Assembly: GCF_023053635.1 (NCBI RefSeq)
Contig: NC_086180.1
Coordinates: 782,001-846,000, forward strand
Origin: Elgaria multicarinata webbii
Taxonomy: Eukaryota; Chordata; Lepidosauria; Squamata; Anguidae
DNA: 64,000 bases
Direction of reading: 5' to 3'
Each line of letters begins with the position of its first letter. The stretch's first letter is position 1. The notes under the pieces are model-generated. The model had not been told where the DNA came from. It saw nothing but the letters and a program-made list of their open reading frames with translations, and made no database searches. The translations under genes and the position numbers were made by a program. This document shows, piece by piece, positions 9,927 through 19,830 of this stretch.

Positions 9927-10391
9927 CTACCACAAGACTCAGGGACAGTCACCAACTCGGGCAGCTTTAAAGGCGGTTGGGACACCTTCATGGAGGATGT
10001 GGCTACGAGTGACGATGGCTGTGCAGTGCCTCCTCCAATAGGCTTCTGTACACCAGCTCCTGGGGAACAAGCGTGGGAGGGCGCTGTGGCACTCCTGCCC
10101 CTGCCTGGGGGCTTCTCATGGGGGCATCTGATTGGCCACTGTAGGAACAGGATGCTGGGCGATGGGGGCCCCTTTGGTCTGATCCCGCTTCAGGACTCAC
10201 TTTATGCAATGACATGGGGGACTGAGGAGGATGTAGAGCCGGGGAAGAGGCAAGTCGGGCATCCCACCCACCCCCTCTGCCCCACATGACCTACTTTTTT
10301 TGGGGGGGGGGGAACCCACTCCGCATCCCACCCTTCTGCGCTGTGGCCACAACCCAATTCAGACGTGAAACATGGGTTATATCATCCCAAC

Positions 10392-10397
10392 TTTATT
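10392..10397 (-). terminator. Polyadenylation signal of the LRR gene
   Basis: TTTATT on + is AATAAA on the minus strand, about 60 bp past the stop codon at 10458. This implies a very short 3' UTR. Confidence 0.65.
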
Positions 10398-10457
10398 AGC
10401 GTGAGTGCGCTCGGGGCCCCAGCAGAGTTGCCGTTCCGGGTCGTAGAGGGAGACTTT

Positions 10458-11756
10458 TCAGTCCCACTGGATTTGCAGCTCAAGGCTTTCCTTGCCGACT
10501 CTCCTAAGGAGCTTATCATAGTCTCTGCGGTGGATCTCTGGGCATCTGTACAAGTGGAGGGATCTCAGACGATTATCTGAGGACAAGAGCAGGTGGGCGG
10601 CCTTACTGGACACCTTGCACTGGCTCAGCGAGAGGTCGCAGAGGTGACGCAGGGCAGCGCCACGGGGCTGCAGCACCGCCTCGAACACCTCATCCAGGGA
10701 GAAAGGCAGGCAGGAGAGGTGCACCGTTTCCAGGGCCGGGGAATGCTTGAGCAGGGACACGAGGCTGGCTCTCAACGTCACTGCCTGCCGGGAAAGGAGG
10801 GCATCGTGCAAGTCAGAGAGCAGCAGGCTAAAGTCACAAAGCTGAGGGAATTTGTGGGGCGGGAGGCTGGCGTCTCCTTTTAAGGGCTCCCCGTGGCGAG
10901 GCCTCGCTGAATAGAAGAGGGAAGCGCTGAGCTTCCGGAGGTTCGGGCAGTGCCCCAGCAGGGTGTGGAAGGAGAGCTCATCATCAGCGGAGAAGCCGTC
11001 GAGGGCGAGGGACTGGAGCTGCCCCCCAATGTGCGCCATCACGGGCAGAATTTCCCGCAGCGCCCGCAGCCCCCGCATTTCCGAGCCGTCCAGAGTCAGG
11101 TGGGTGAGGTGGTGCCACGACAGGAAGGTCTGGCTCAGGCCACGGCGGCCGTCTTCAAGATTCACCGATGCCTTGGCCAAGTGTGGGCACACGGCACAGA
11201 CCATGGGCACGGCCTCCTCGCTCACCTCGATGATTTCCTTGAGAGGCAGGGTGAGCCTTGGGCTTTTCTCGTCCGCGCAAGCGGACATCCTGCCCCGTGC
11301 CAGCTCCTCCAGGGAGGGAAACCCAGGGGTGATCGGGGCACTCTTAAACTTCTGCTTGTGGATCAGACACAGCGCGTCCGTGAGAAACTCGTTTTCCAAG
11401 GACTTCAGGCTGGGCAATGCCAGCAGCAGAAAGGCCAGGACCCAGAACAAGTCCTGGCTGTGAGCGGTGGGACAGAGGCCATCCACGCAGAGGACCTGCA
11501 GTGCTGGGCAGCAGAGGGAGCCCGCCGTGGGGTCGTAAGCGAGGTGGAGGAGGGATGCCGGGGAGAGTCTCTTGCAGAGAGAGATGTCCAGTTCGCGAAG
11601 CTGCTGGCAGCAGGAACCCACAGCTGACAAGACCTGTGTGTTGCACTGGGTCTCGGAGAGGTCGAGTTTTGTGAGACCAGGCAAACCTTCCATTAAGTCA
11701 ACCAGAGCGTCTGTGGGGATCCGGCTGCAGCCCTGGAGATCCAGCGAGGACAGATT
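10458..11756 (-). CDS. LRR gene, coding exon 3 (LRR array and stop)
   Basis: The minus-strand acceptor is TTTGTTTCCTGCGGCAG before AATCTGTCC. The reading frame runs on above 11756 to a Met, but the splice site gives a clean in-frame junction (TVRCK then NLSSLDLQGC) that continues the repeat pattern. The exon encodes 432 residues ending LELQIQWD. One large terminal exon is typical of LRR adaptors. Confidence 0.92.
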   Translation of the reverse strand, partial: NLSSLDLQGCSRIPTDALVDLMEGLPGLTKLDLSETQCNTQVLSAVGSCCQQLRELDISLCKRLSPASLLHLAYDPTAGSLCCPALQVLCVDGLCPTAHSQDLFWVLAFLLLALPSLKSLENEFLTDALCLIHKQKFKSAPITPGFPSLEELARGRMSACADEKSPRLTLPLKEIIEVSEEAVPMVCAVCPHLAKASVNLEDGRRGLSQTFLSWHHLTHLTLDGSEMRGLRALREILPVMAHIGGQLQSLALDGFSADDELSFHTLLGHCPNLRKLSASLFYSARPRHGEPLKGDASLPPHKFPQLCDFSLLLSDLHDALLSRQAVTLRASLVSLLKHSPALETVHLSCLPFSLDEVFEAVLQPRGAALRHLCDLSLSQCKVSSKAAHLLLSSDNRLRSLHLYRCPEIHRRDYDKLLRRVGKESLELQIQWD

Positions 11757-14369
11757 CTGCCGCAGGAAACAAAGAGAGCGAGTGAGCAATTGCAAGCTTA
11801 TGTTGGTTTGCACACAAACATCTGGCCATGCGCCCCCACAGAAGCTGCCTGGCCAGGGAAAGGAACATCCGGGGACCTCCAGCCGTCTTTATTCTGCCCC
11901 TCCCCCTTAACGGTTGCCCTGTGGGCACTTTGGCCACAAGTTTAACCATGTGGGAACAGTACCAGAGACAGTGTTTCCCTGGATACCCGTCACCGGAGAG
12001 CGTGAGTGGGATAATGCCCATGTGGCCCTTGGGCCGGAGGAACTGCCCCCCCCCCCGCCCATGTCCTCTTTGTGGGCTTCCCACAGGCACCTGGTTGGCC
12101 TCTGCGTGAACAGAATGCTGGACTAGACCGACCTTTGGTCTGACCCAGCCCAGCTCTTCTCATGTTCTGAACTCATTGGGCCAACGGCCCTCTGCTTGTC
12201 CTCGTTCATCAAGCACCAGACTAGAAGCACAGCGGAGCAGAATCCAGACCCGGTTTGTAAAAGCACCACAAAATAAACTTTCCTCCTACTCAACAAACAG
12301 TCTTGTGGCATCTTAAAAGACAGTTGGGATTTATTGTGGCCGAAGCTTTCATGGACTTCAGATGGACAACAGAGGACAACACCCTGAACATCTGATTTAG
12401 TGGACTCTAGCTTGTGACACAATTCACCAGTCTGTCATTAAGGTGGCACAGAAAAAGTCTGTTTCCCCATCACATACTAAGATGGCTTCCTCCTCTGGAA
12501 TGTCCCCCCATGGAAGGCCTCCTTCCTACCAGTGGCAGAATGACACCATGTGATGCCACCCATGAGGCCCATCTCAGTCCCACTGTCCTAGAGCCTGGAT
12601 TTTACATTCTTGCAAAACAACATGAGGGACAAAGGAAAGAGCAGGTGGCAAAGGTCAGGTCTACGCAGAGGTGCCTTTGTGGGACCCAGGTTCTCCCTGC
12701 TCTCTGTTTCTATCCCATCTGCTGGGTTAGGAAGCTGGACCCTCTTAAGGCTAGTCTGCATGGTACCGGTCAGCTTTGAGTCCCAGCCCCTCCAAGGGGC
12801 TCAGGAGCACTTTGCTTCCTGTTGCCCTCTTTGTTTCTGGGACGGAGCTGAAGAGCTGCCATCACATCCAGAGCCTTTTGTCTATATGACACCACTACAC
12901 CACTCACCTGTTCAGATCAGGATGTGTCACAAGAAGAGGACAGGTGTGAGCAAGGTGCCTGCGGAACCAATCCGGCTGTATTACGCAAGTGAGTCATGTG
13001 CTATAAAGTTTATGTCAAAAATGTATTTTAATGTGTTTTTACTCTTTTATTCTATTTGTCCACCACTCCAAAATATCTGAATGGGGAGCGGTATATAATT
13101 AGCTCCTCCCACGCACACGCACCCTTACCTTGCAGCGAACTGTGATAATCTGGGTGATGGCCTTGCTGACCAGCTTTGGGCAGGCACTCAAACTCAGCTC
13201 CTTCAGCTGCGGCACGACAAGCAAGTGCAGCACAGCACGGGTCAAGCACCGTCTCTCCCCCATTAACTGGAGCAGCTCTTGGACAAGGGAGCCAGCTGAA
13301 TGGGCAGACAGAAAATATTGAGTAGGTAACTAAACGGTTTGCACAGCAGAGGGGAGTCTGCTCAGAAGGCTGGGAGTCAAGAGTTGGGGTTTGGGGGAGT
13401 CATCGCCAGGGCGCTCTCCTATTTAATCGCATCTTTCCCCCAAGGCAGGGTACATGGCTCTTCCCCCTTCCATTTATGGGCTTGGGGAGAGAGAGCGACT
13501 GGCCCAAGATCATCCAGTGAGTTTCATGGCTAACGGTGTATTTGAACCCGGCCCTCTCTCCAATCCCACTTCCTTAACTACGTGACAGTGTAACAGCTTT
13601 CCAGACTAGGGATTGACAATAGCTACCTTCTAGGCTCATTCTGGACTGCTCTCTCTTTCTCCACGCTGCTGTTTCCCTACTGGGAAAATGGGTGTGTGGG
13701 TGTGCGCATGTGTGCAAATGACACAAAAGGGCATGTGAAAGAGAGAACTCCCTGGTACCTCCTTCCCGCTTCCTCTCCACTCCAGCTTGAGTCAGGAGCA
13801 GGTGCCTGACAAGAGGGGTGACCCCCTTTTTCTGGCTCAAAAGCCTTTTCCCCTCCCACCCACCCACCCCAGATGTCTACTGCAGTGTGGAGAGGAGCAG
13901 AGGGATTAGCAGGGGCAATCCACAGGGAGGCACAGCAGTAGCCCAGTAACCATGTCAGCGGGATCACACTGATTCTGTGGTATGTCCTAAGGTGCCTGTT
14001 GGATTTCCATTGAGCTCTTCAAAGGACAGCCTGCCTGCTTTGCTCGAGGCTCCCAGACGCTCTTTGCAACTGGGCACATGGCAGGCTGGCTCCCTGCTGT
14101 GCTTCTCCTCAGTGTTAAAGAGGCAGGTATCAGGAGGTCCTTCACCAGCTGCAGCGGACGCCCCCGCAGCACCTTGGCCCTGGCAGCCTTTCCTTCCCAT
14201 CTGCTGCGTGCCTCTCACCCAGCTCGCTGAAGGGTCCCATGATGTAACGAAACTGGTACTCGTCCAGGTAGTTGTCCGTGTAGTCCTTGGCCCAGAAGAG
14301 CTGCATGTTCTTAGCGATGTTCTCCAGGCACAGCCTTTGCAGCGGCTGGACGGCCTTTCTCTTGGGCAT
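10458..14369 (-). CDS. Leucine-rich-repeat protein with probable elongin BC-box (3 coding exons, 538 aa)
   Basis: Exons 14369-14219, 13295-13129 and 11756-10458 join in frame (50 codons plus 1 base, 167 bp, then 432 codons plus stop). The start has a good context, GGCACCATGC. Residues 9-18, PLQRLCLENI, fit the elongin BC-box (P/S/T-Lxxx-C-xxx-hydrophobic). The following GSLVQELLQLMG resembles the region after the BC-box in cullin-2 adaptors of the ZYG11/FEM1/LRR1/PRAME kind. From about residue 75 there are cysteine-containing LRRs of the F-box/AMN1 sort: LKELSLSACPKL, LSSLDLQGCSRI, LTKLDLSETQCN, LRELDISLCKRL, and near the C-terminus LCDLSLSQCKV and LRSLHLYRCPEI. Inferred role: substrate-recognition subunit of a Cul2-elongin ubiquitin ligase. 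I do not recognise the orthologue. A different LRR role is possible if the BC-box match is chance. Confidence 0.88.
12070..12170 (+). repeat. L3-like LINE 3' end
   Basis: Contains GGCACCTGGTTGGCCTCTGC, GTGAACAGAATGCTGGACTA and GGTCTGACCCAGC, the end of the L3-like LINE seen elsewhere. It lies in LRR intron 2. Confidence 0.75.
12283..12365 (+). repeat. Dispersed repeat (CTTGTGGCATCTTAAAAGAC type)
   Basis: CTTGTGGCATCTTAAAAGAC, then GGGATTTATTGTGGC and AAGCTTTCATGGACT, recalls a repeat common in sauropsid genomes. A related copy lies at 37255-37345. The class is not determined. Confidence 0.5.
13035..13105 (+). repeat. LINE 3' tail fragment
   Basis: CCACTCCAAAATATCTGAATG followed by GGGAGCGGTATATAA is the decayed GCGGTATA-type tail of a LINE with AT-rich ends. 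The rest of intron 2 (12366-13034) shows nothing recognisable. Confidence 0.45.
13129..13295 (-). CDS. LRR gene, coding exon 2
   Basis: The minus-strand acceptor CCCATTCAG precedes CTGGCTCCC; the donor after CGCTGCAAG is GTAAGG. It encodes (A)GSLVQELLQLMGERRCLTR, then LHLLVVPQLKELSLSACPKL and SKAITQIITVRCK. Intron 13296-14218 carries no identified repeat or gene. Confidence 0.92.
14219..14369 (-). CDS. LRR gene, coding exon 1 (start codon and BC-box)
   Basis: Encodes MPKRKAVQPLQRLCLENIAK, then NMQLFWAKDYTDNYLDEYQF and RYIMGPFSEL, and ends with one base of the next codon at GTGAGAGG. The exon extends upstream to about 14403, where CTTTACTCTTCCAG forms an acceptor, so at least one non-coding exon lies further 5'. 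Confidence 0.92.
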
Positions 14370-14599
14370 GGTGCCGCCGAAGTCACAAGCGTTGACAGGA
14401 ATACTGGAAGAGTAAAGGAGAAAGGGGTATGTGGAAGATGGGACAGCCCGAACTTGGCAGTTTAGTCATTGGTGCGGCATATTTTATGTTTTAATTCTTA
14501 TTGGTTTGGTGTGGGGGTTTTGTAACCGGACCTGTTAGTTTTCATGTTGAAGGTTCTAAACTAAATACAGGGTTGGATTCAGATTTCGGCATGTGCAAC

Positions 14600-14660
14600 C
14601 GGGCAAGCAGAAGGGAATTGTACATTGATGGTGCTATATAAATAAATAATAATAATAATA
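14600..14660 (+). repeat. L2-like LINE tail
   Basis: TGTACATTGATGGTGCTATA followed by AATAAATAATAATAATAATA, the end of the L2-like LINE better seen at 18068, 41106 and 50036. Confidence 0.8.
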
Positions 14661-14729
14661 ACAGAACCCACCCTCCCACCCCCCGCAGCCCATGGAAATT
14701 CTACATTGGGTGGGAACCTTGCTCTATGG

Positions 14730-14926
14730 CAGTGGTTCCAAATATCACAAATTTTATGGCCTGTTTTTCAGTATACCTAAAACCCTTTGCTTATTAGGGG
14801 CTAGCCCTTATTTTCTCCCCAAAATTGCTTCGCACAGGTAATTACCATAGAGATAACATTTCCCCCCAAAGCCTTGGCATTTGAAACACAAGGGGTCCGC
14901 AGTACTTCGCTAATTGGGAACCGCTG
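14730..14926 (+). mobile_element. hAT deletion derivative (MITE) related to 5592-6398
   Basis: Starts CAGTGGTTCC and ends GGAACCGCTG. Flanks CTCTATGG and CTCTAGGG are an 8-bp target duplication with one mismatch. Its body matches the 3' part of the element at 5592-6398 (ATCACAAATTTTATGG, TTGCTTCGCACAGGTAA, GGGGTCCGCAGTACT) and no transposase remains. Confidence 0.88.
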
Positions 14927-14939
14927 CTCTAGGGTGTCA

Positions 14940-15940
14940 GTTGTGGCTCCGGGGGTGTGGGGGAGACGGGGCTCCCGAGAACCACCCCGGAGGCCCCTTT
15001 GGGGCGAGCGGCCTCTTCCCTCTCAGGGAGCCCGGTGCGGGGCTGCCTGCAGTCGCCCGTGGCGGGCCCTTAGCTCCACACGCCCGGAGCCCTCTTGCGC
15101 CCCACCGCCTCGAGGGCGCCCTCGGGAAGCCGGGCGGGCAGAGCCGGGCCTTGTTGCACGGCGGGCTCCCGGCCCAGGCGAAGGGGCGAGGCGGGGCGGG
15201 GGTGCGCGCTGAGAAGCGCCCCGGCCGGGCCGAGGCGCCCACGCGGCTTAGCCCGCCCGCCCGCCCGGGATCAGGGCGGCCTAGCTAGGCCAGCCTGGCC
15301 CGGCCTCCGCCTCTTACCCGCGAGCGGCCTGCGCAGCCCCCTCCGCCACAGCCCCTGGATGCGGCCTTCTCTTCCGGGCCGGATGCCGCCGCCGCCGCCG
15401 CCGCCGCCTCGGTCGCTCGCTCGCTCAGGCAGGCAGGCAGGCAGGCAGCGAAAGGAGGGCGGAGCCAGGCGCTCTTCCGGGACTGGTCGCCGCAGGGCCT
15501 GCCGGGAGGGCCACGTGCTCCCGCTCCCTCTGCCCGGCGTGGGCGGGGCTTCTGTGGAAGGACCCGGCGCTTCGGGGCTGCCCGTGGAGGTGCCTGCGTG
15601 GGGAAGTTCGGCGGCCTGGCGGCGCGGCGCGGAACAGCCCTCCGGGCGGGGCTTTCCTGACGGGGCAGTTGGCGGGTGCCCGGGCGGGTCGAAGGAAGCA
15701 CCCAGAAGGCGCTCTTGCCCGGCGGCGGCGGCGGCACAGGCCCCGGCCTACCTCACAGGGCGAGGTGCGTGGAGCGCGTGGCGGCGTGGCGGGGATGAGT
15801 ATCCGCAGGGCCCGGCGGTGGGGGTGGCGGCGGCGGCGGCGGCGGGGAGGAACACCAAGCAAAACAGGACTCGCCGGGTCCCGGGCTGCCCCCTGCCCCG
15901 GCGCGTCCCGCCCCCCCGAAAGCCGCCCGTGGGAATGACT
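14940..15940. promoter_or_regulatory. CpG island, promoter of the LRR gene and possibly bidirectional
   Basis: About 1 kb of very GC-rich, CpG-dense sequence with GGGCGG-type boxes, CGG repeats (15383-15410) and a GGCA repeat (15427-15448). It lies just upstream of the minus-strand LRR gene. Nothing with a TATA box is evident. Whether it also drives transcription toward DCTN1, 16 kb away on +, is open. Long frames through it reflect the GC bias and the rarity of stops. Confidence 0.75.
15318..15400 (-). other. Probable non-coding first exon of the LRR gene (upstream end approximate)
   Basis: On the minus strand the sequence GCCGCTCGCGG is followed by GTAAGAGG, a strong donor, in the heart of the CpG island. 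It would splice to the acceptor at about 14403. The transcription start is not defined by sequence. Confidence 0.5.
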
Positions 15941-16489
15941 GTACACGTGTACGAGATGACTCGTGTGCATGCGAAGCCCCGCTTCCCCACCCCCACCCGT
16001 TAACTCCCTTGCACAGTAGCATTGGCTTGCATGTCACCCAGCACGAATTCTAAAAGAACTCGAAGCTATAAGCCCAGCGGAAGCGCAGCTACCCAATGGG
16101 CACGGACCCTGCTGCTCTTGCGTGGTGGCTGTACGTGAAGAGGCGGTGATGGGCAGAAGTTCCGTGACAAACCAGCCGTGTGAAGAAGATGCCGGTGGCA
16201 GGGATGCTCCCTGGCCTGTGGTAGCAGCTGGTCAGGACTGGGATGCGCGGGTGGGAGTAGGCCGCCCCGAGGCATCCCAGTGCCCGTCCCCGGATCCCCG
16301 GGGCTCCCCTTCAGAGACAGGCCCGCTTGCTTATTCCTCACGAGCAGGGAAACGCCTCCTCAGTGCTGCTCCTTTATTCGGCTGTCTTGTTCTTCGCATA
16401 ACGTGGCAGTTCAGGCTGAGCGCGCTGCATCTTTGTCGTGATCTGCATTTTTCTTTCTGCCGTTTAAACAGAACGAGCGTGAACTTATA
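15941..16489. other. Intergenic, nothing recognised
   Basis: Moderately GC-rich flank of the CpG island. No exon with plausible borders and no known repeat was identified. Confidence 0.5.
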
Positions 16490-16768
16490 GTCAAATTATG
16501 GAACTCACTACCACAAGATGTAGTGATGGCTTTAAAAGGAGGTTGGATAAATTCCTATCCATGGCTGCTAGCCCTGATGGTTGTGTGCTGTCTCCGGTAT
16601 CCGAGGCTTACAGTAAAGCTGCTGGGGAACATGGGTGGGAGGGTGCTGTTGCATCATGTCCTGCTTGGTCATCCCTGGCCGATGGCCGGTTGGCCACTGT
16701 GTGAACAGAGTGCTGGACTAGATGGACCTGTGGTCTGATCCAGCATCAGGGCTCTTCTTATGAACTCT
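16490..16768 (+). repeat. L3-like LINE 3' end
   Basis: A well-kept copy: AACTCACTACCACAAGATG, GGATAAATTCCTATCCATGG, GGTTGGCCACTGTGTGAACA, TCTGATCCAGCATCAGGGCT and CTTCTTATGAACTCTTA. It encodes the conserved LINE C-terminus (FKRRLDKFLSMAA). Confidence 0.88.
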
Positions 16769-17121
16769 TAGCATCCTCCTCTCCTGGCCCGCTGGAGTGC
16801 TGAGCAGCTGTTTGGGAAAAGCCAGCTCTTGGCAGAGAGCTCAGCTGGAGAGGCAGCCCTCCTGATAGCACCTGCTTGGGTCCTCTTGGTCCTAGTGCTG
16901 GTCCTGGTCCTGTGGGGGAGATATGCAGCACAAAGGGGGGGGGCATAGTCAGTAAGGTGACTTTCTGGAGTCCAGTGTTGCATTCATGTTGCATTCATGT
17001 GACAGTGATGCTGCCCTCTGTTTCTCACATCAGGGATTAGCTCCCACAGTGATGTTCTCCAACTTTATATAATATTAGCCTTTGTTCTTATTATTTTCAT
17101 TGTTGCTATTTATTATTAATT

Positions 17122-17445
17122 TCATAGAATCATAGAATAGCAGAGTTGGAAGGGACCTACAAGGCCATCGAGTCCAACCTCCTGCTCAATGCAGGAATCC
17201 ACCCTAAAGCATCCCTGACAGATGGTTGTCCAGCTGCCTCTTGAATGCCTCCAGTGTGGGAGAGCCCACAACCTCCCTAGGTAACTGGTTCCATTGTCGT
17301 ACTGCTCTAACAGTCAGGAAGTTTTCCCTAATGTCCAGCTGGAATCTGGCTTCCTTTAACTTGAGTCCATTATTCCGTGTCCTGCACTCTGGGAGGATCG
17401 AGAAGAGATCTTGGTCTTCCTTTGTGTGACAACCTTTTAAGTATT
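17122..17445 (-). repeat. CR1 LINE 3' end
   Basis: Begins with the inverted tail TCATAGAATCATAGAATAGC and continues GGCCATCGAGTCCAACC, through the ORF2 C-terminus to CAACCTTTTAAG. Confidence 0.93.
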
Positions 17446-17570
17446 TTAAGTATTTGTTTATTTAAGATACTTTTAGGCCACCTTTCAGGGCAAGAGCCCT
17501 CCCAAGGTGGCTTACAACAATAAAATATACATATACAATTTCATAAAAACAATGACTTAAAATTCAACGA
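17446..17570 (-). repeat. LINE 3' tail (AAAT type)
   Basis: TTATTTAAGATACTTTTAGGC and CCAAGGTGGCTTACAACAA resemble inverted GCGGTATA/AATAAATA LINE tails. It abuts the CR1. Confidence 0.55.
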
Positions 17571-17636
17571 TCACACACACAGACACACACACATAATCAG
17601 GGAAAGGCCAGAGTAAACCAGTAGATTTACAGAGCT

Positions 17637-17676
17637 TTTCTGAAAGCCTGCAACTTTGGTTGCAGGCTTTCAGAAA
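17637..17676. repeat. Perfect 18-bp palindrome with 4-nt loop
   Basis: TTTCTGAAAGCCTGCAAC, loop TTTG, then its exact reverse complement GTTGCAGGCTTTCAGAAA. The flank (CAGAGC...) is otherwise unremarkable LINE-like sequence. Confidence 0.9.
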
Positions 17677-18059
17677 GCCTGACAGATCCTCACTGACAAC
17701 CCCCAGCGAAGCTGCTATGGCCTTATTGGCTTATTGAACAAAGAATAAGGATGTATGTGCTGTTTTTCTGACGGAAGCCTTATAACTTACATGATTTATC
17801 GGTACAATGTAGTGGTGTAGTAAAATGATATATGGTTAAAAATGATCATAGTAAAATATATCCATCTGATCAAAGATGGAAGAAACCCTAACCCTATGGA
17901 GGTCGGGGCGGGGGGAAGTCTTCACTTGCTATTTGAAGGGAGCCAGGAGTCCTTCCTAGGAAAGTGGTTCTACAATCCAAAATCCTTTCGTTGTGGGGAT
18001 CTATGTTGGGTGGGCCAGAGAGCTGGCATTTTCCTATACGGTTTCTCATCTTCCTTTCT

Positions 18060-18302
18060 GAATGAGAAACTTGATGTTGTGCAGACTTCTACTGTTACTT
18101 TCTACTGTTAGTTTTACCCTACCCTGTGCCTGCTTACCCTACCCTGTACCTGTTTGCATTCTCTTCCCCTCCTTATTGTTTTACTATGATTTTATTAGAT
18201 TGTAAGCCTATGCGGCAGGGTCTTGCTATTTACTGTTTTACTCTGTACAGCACCATGTACACTGATGGTGCTATATAAATAAATAATAATAATAATAATA
18301 AT
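18060..18302 (+). repeat. L2-like LINE 3' end
   Basis: ACTTGATGTTGTGCAGACTT, TTAGATTGTAAGCCTATGCG, GCACCATGTACACTGATGG and an (AAT)n tail. It matches 41380-41630 and 50100-50340 closely. Confidence 0.9.
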
Positions 18303-18506
18303 ATGTTCCTTTTTCATCGTTGCTGCTTCTGATCCTGATAGCAGCCTAGTTAGTTGGTAGGTGAGTGAAATTCGTGGGCATTTTGAATGATGCCCAGGTG
18401 GGACCCTCTCTTTTTGTGCTCCCCATCTCTGCTTGCTTCCCCAGACACATTTAATGTTACTTGGACTGAAAGTTGTGTGAGGTAGGAACTGATGCTTTCA
18501 TCCATT

Positions 18507-18985
18507 TCATAGAATTATAGAATAGCAGAGTTGGAAGGGGCCTCTAAGGCCATCGAGTCCAACCCCCTGCTCAATACAGGAATCCACCCTAAAGCATCCC
18601 TGACAGAGGGTTGTCCAGCTGCCTCTTGAATGACTCTAGTATGGGAGAGCCCACAACCTCCCTAGGTAACTGATTCCATTGTTGTACTGCTGTAACAATC
18701 AGGAAGTTTTTCCTGATGTCCAGCCGGAATCTGGCTTCCTTTAACTTGAGCCCGTTATTCCGTGTCCTGCATTCTGGGAGGATCGAGAAGAGATCCAGAC
18801 CCTCCTGTGTGTGACAACCTTTCAAGTCCTTGAAGAGGGCTATCATGTCTCCCCTCAATCTTCTCTTCTCCAGGCTAAACATGCCCAGTTCTTTCAGTCT
18901 CTCTTCATAGGGCTTTGTTTCCAGACCCCTGATCATCCTGGTTGCCTTCCTCTGAACACGCTCCAGCTTGTCTGCGTCCATTTGT
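18507..18985 (-). repeat. CR1 LINE 3' end
   Basis: The inverted CR1 tail (TCATAGAATTATAGAATAGC) leads into an open ORF2 C-terminus: [40 protein letters not shown] and [20 protein letters not shown]. Confidence 0.93.
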
Positions 18986-19479
18986 AGAGCTGTAACCAAA
19001 TGCACAGGTCTGGTTCACACGTATCATTAAGCCAAAGTTTATTGTTGTGGGTGAGCCTCTGCCAGGCTGAGTAAAGCCTTGGGTTTGCATGGCCAGCCCT
19101 CTCCTCCCACACAACTGGGAGGAGGACTTAACTAGGGTTCATTTTACTCGCCTGGACTCTTAGATTATTATGTATGAGCCAGAATCATGTTTTAAGATAC
19201 TCTTGTTAGTTAAACAAGACAGGGTTTGTTGTTGATTTTTTTAGGCATTGACAAGAATTTTTTGGGGTTCGTAAATAATAAGGTAGGAATCAGGGAAAGT
19301 AAAACAAAATCCTGGCTAAGTCATCTTCATGGCAATGCAGGTGGAGGCAAAGGGAGTGGGGAGCATTTGAGCTTGACTGGGTTCGCATAAACACAGAGGG
19401 AAACTAAGCCAAGATTTGGAGATGTTTGCTGACTTGAATAGCTTTACAATGAAATTTGACAAATTTGTAGGTAACAGGA
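18986..19479. other. Intergenic, possible decayed repeat
   Basis: TCTGGTTCACACGTATCATT near 19010 and CTGGGTTCGCATAAACACAG near 19379 echo the terminal-type sequence seen at 63391. Otherwise nothing is recognised. Confidence 0.35.
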
Positions 19480-19708
19480 CTTATAACTGGGTATGAGAGA
19501 GAGGCTATCAATGGCTCCTTGTCATGATGGCTCTGTATTTCTTCCAGTATCAGATACAGGATGGTTCTCTATACCAGTTGCTGGGGAGTGTGACTGGGAG
19601 GCCACTGTTGTGCTCGTGTCCTGCTGTGGACTTCTCATAGGCATCTGGGTGGCCGCTCTAGGAACAGAACGTGGTCCAAAGGGGCCTTGGGTCTGATCCA
19701 GCAAGCCT
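19480..19708 (+). repeat. L3-like LINE 3' end (diverged)
   Basis: GGCTATCAATGGCTCC, CCAGTTGCTGGGGAGTGTGA and TTGGGTCTGATCCAGCAAGC align to the L3-like end, with more differences than the copy at 16490. Confidence 0.75.
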
Positions 19709-19830
19709 CTTATTTATTTATTTATTTATTTATTTATTACATTTGTATTCTGTCCCATAGCCAAAGCTCTCTGGGCGGTTTACAATAATACACATATTAT
19801 TAAAAGCATAATCATTCATTTCCTTAATCC
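19709..19830 (-). repeat. LINE 3' tail (AAAT type)
   Basis: (TTTA)n, then ACATTTGTATTCTGTCCCAT and AGCTCTCTGGGCGGTTTACA: the inverted GGGCGGTATA/AATAAATA tail repeated at 27538, 28119, 29262 and 55680. Confidence 0.8.

Larger units (their letters stand above)
6466..10200 (+). repeat. L3-like LINE 3' end, split by the LTR element
   Basis: The pieces 6466-6504 (GTTCTATCCGTTC...CACTAC) and 9927-10200 (CTACCACAAGACTCAGG... to GGTCTGATCC) are two halves of one L3-like 3' end. It is recognised from about ten other copies in the window (ACTACCACAAGATG, TGGCCACTGTGTGAACAGAG, TCTGATCCAGCA). The LTR retroelement sits precisely between them. Confidence 0.8.

Noticed and set aside
10950-11627. 225-codon open frame on +
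   Set aside because: Exact antisense of LRR exon 3, whose minus-strand frame has splice support and LRR pattern.
15095-16003. 302-codon open frame on +
   Set aside because: It runs through the CpG island, is almost all Arg/Pro/Gly/Ala, and has overlapping frames on both strands: a GC-composition artefact.
17884-17897. Interstitial telomere-like AACCCTAACCCTA
   Set aside because: Only about two units; expected by chance and in repeat-derived text.
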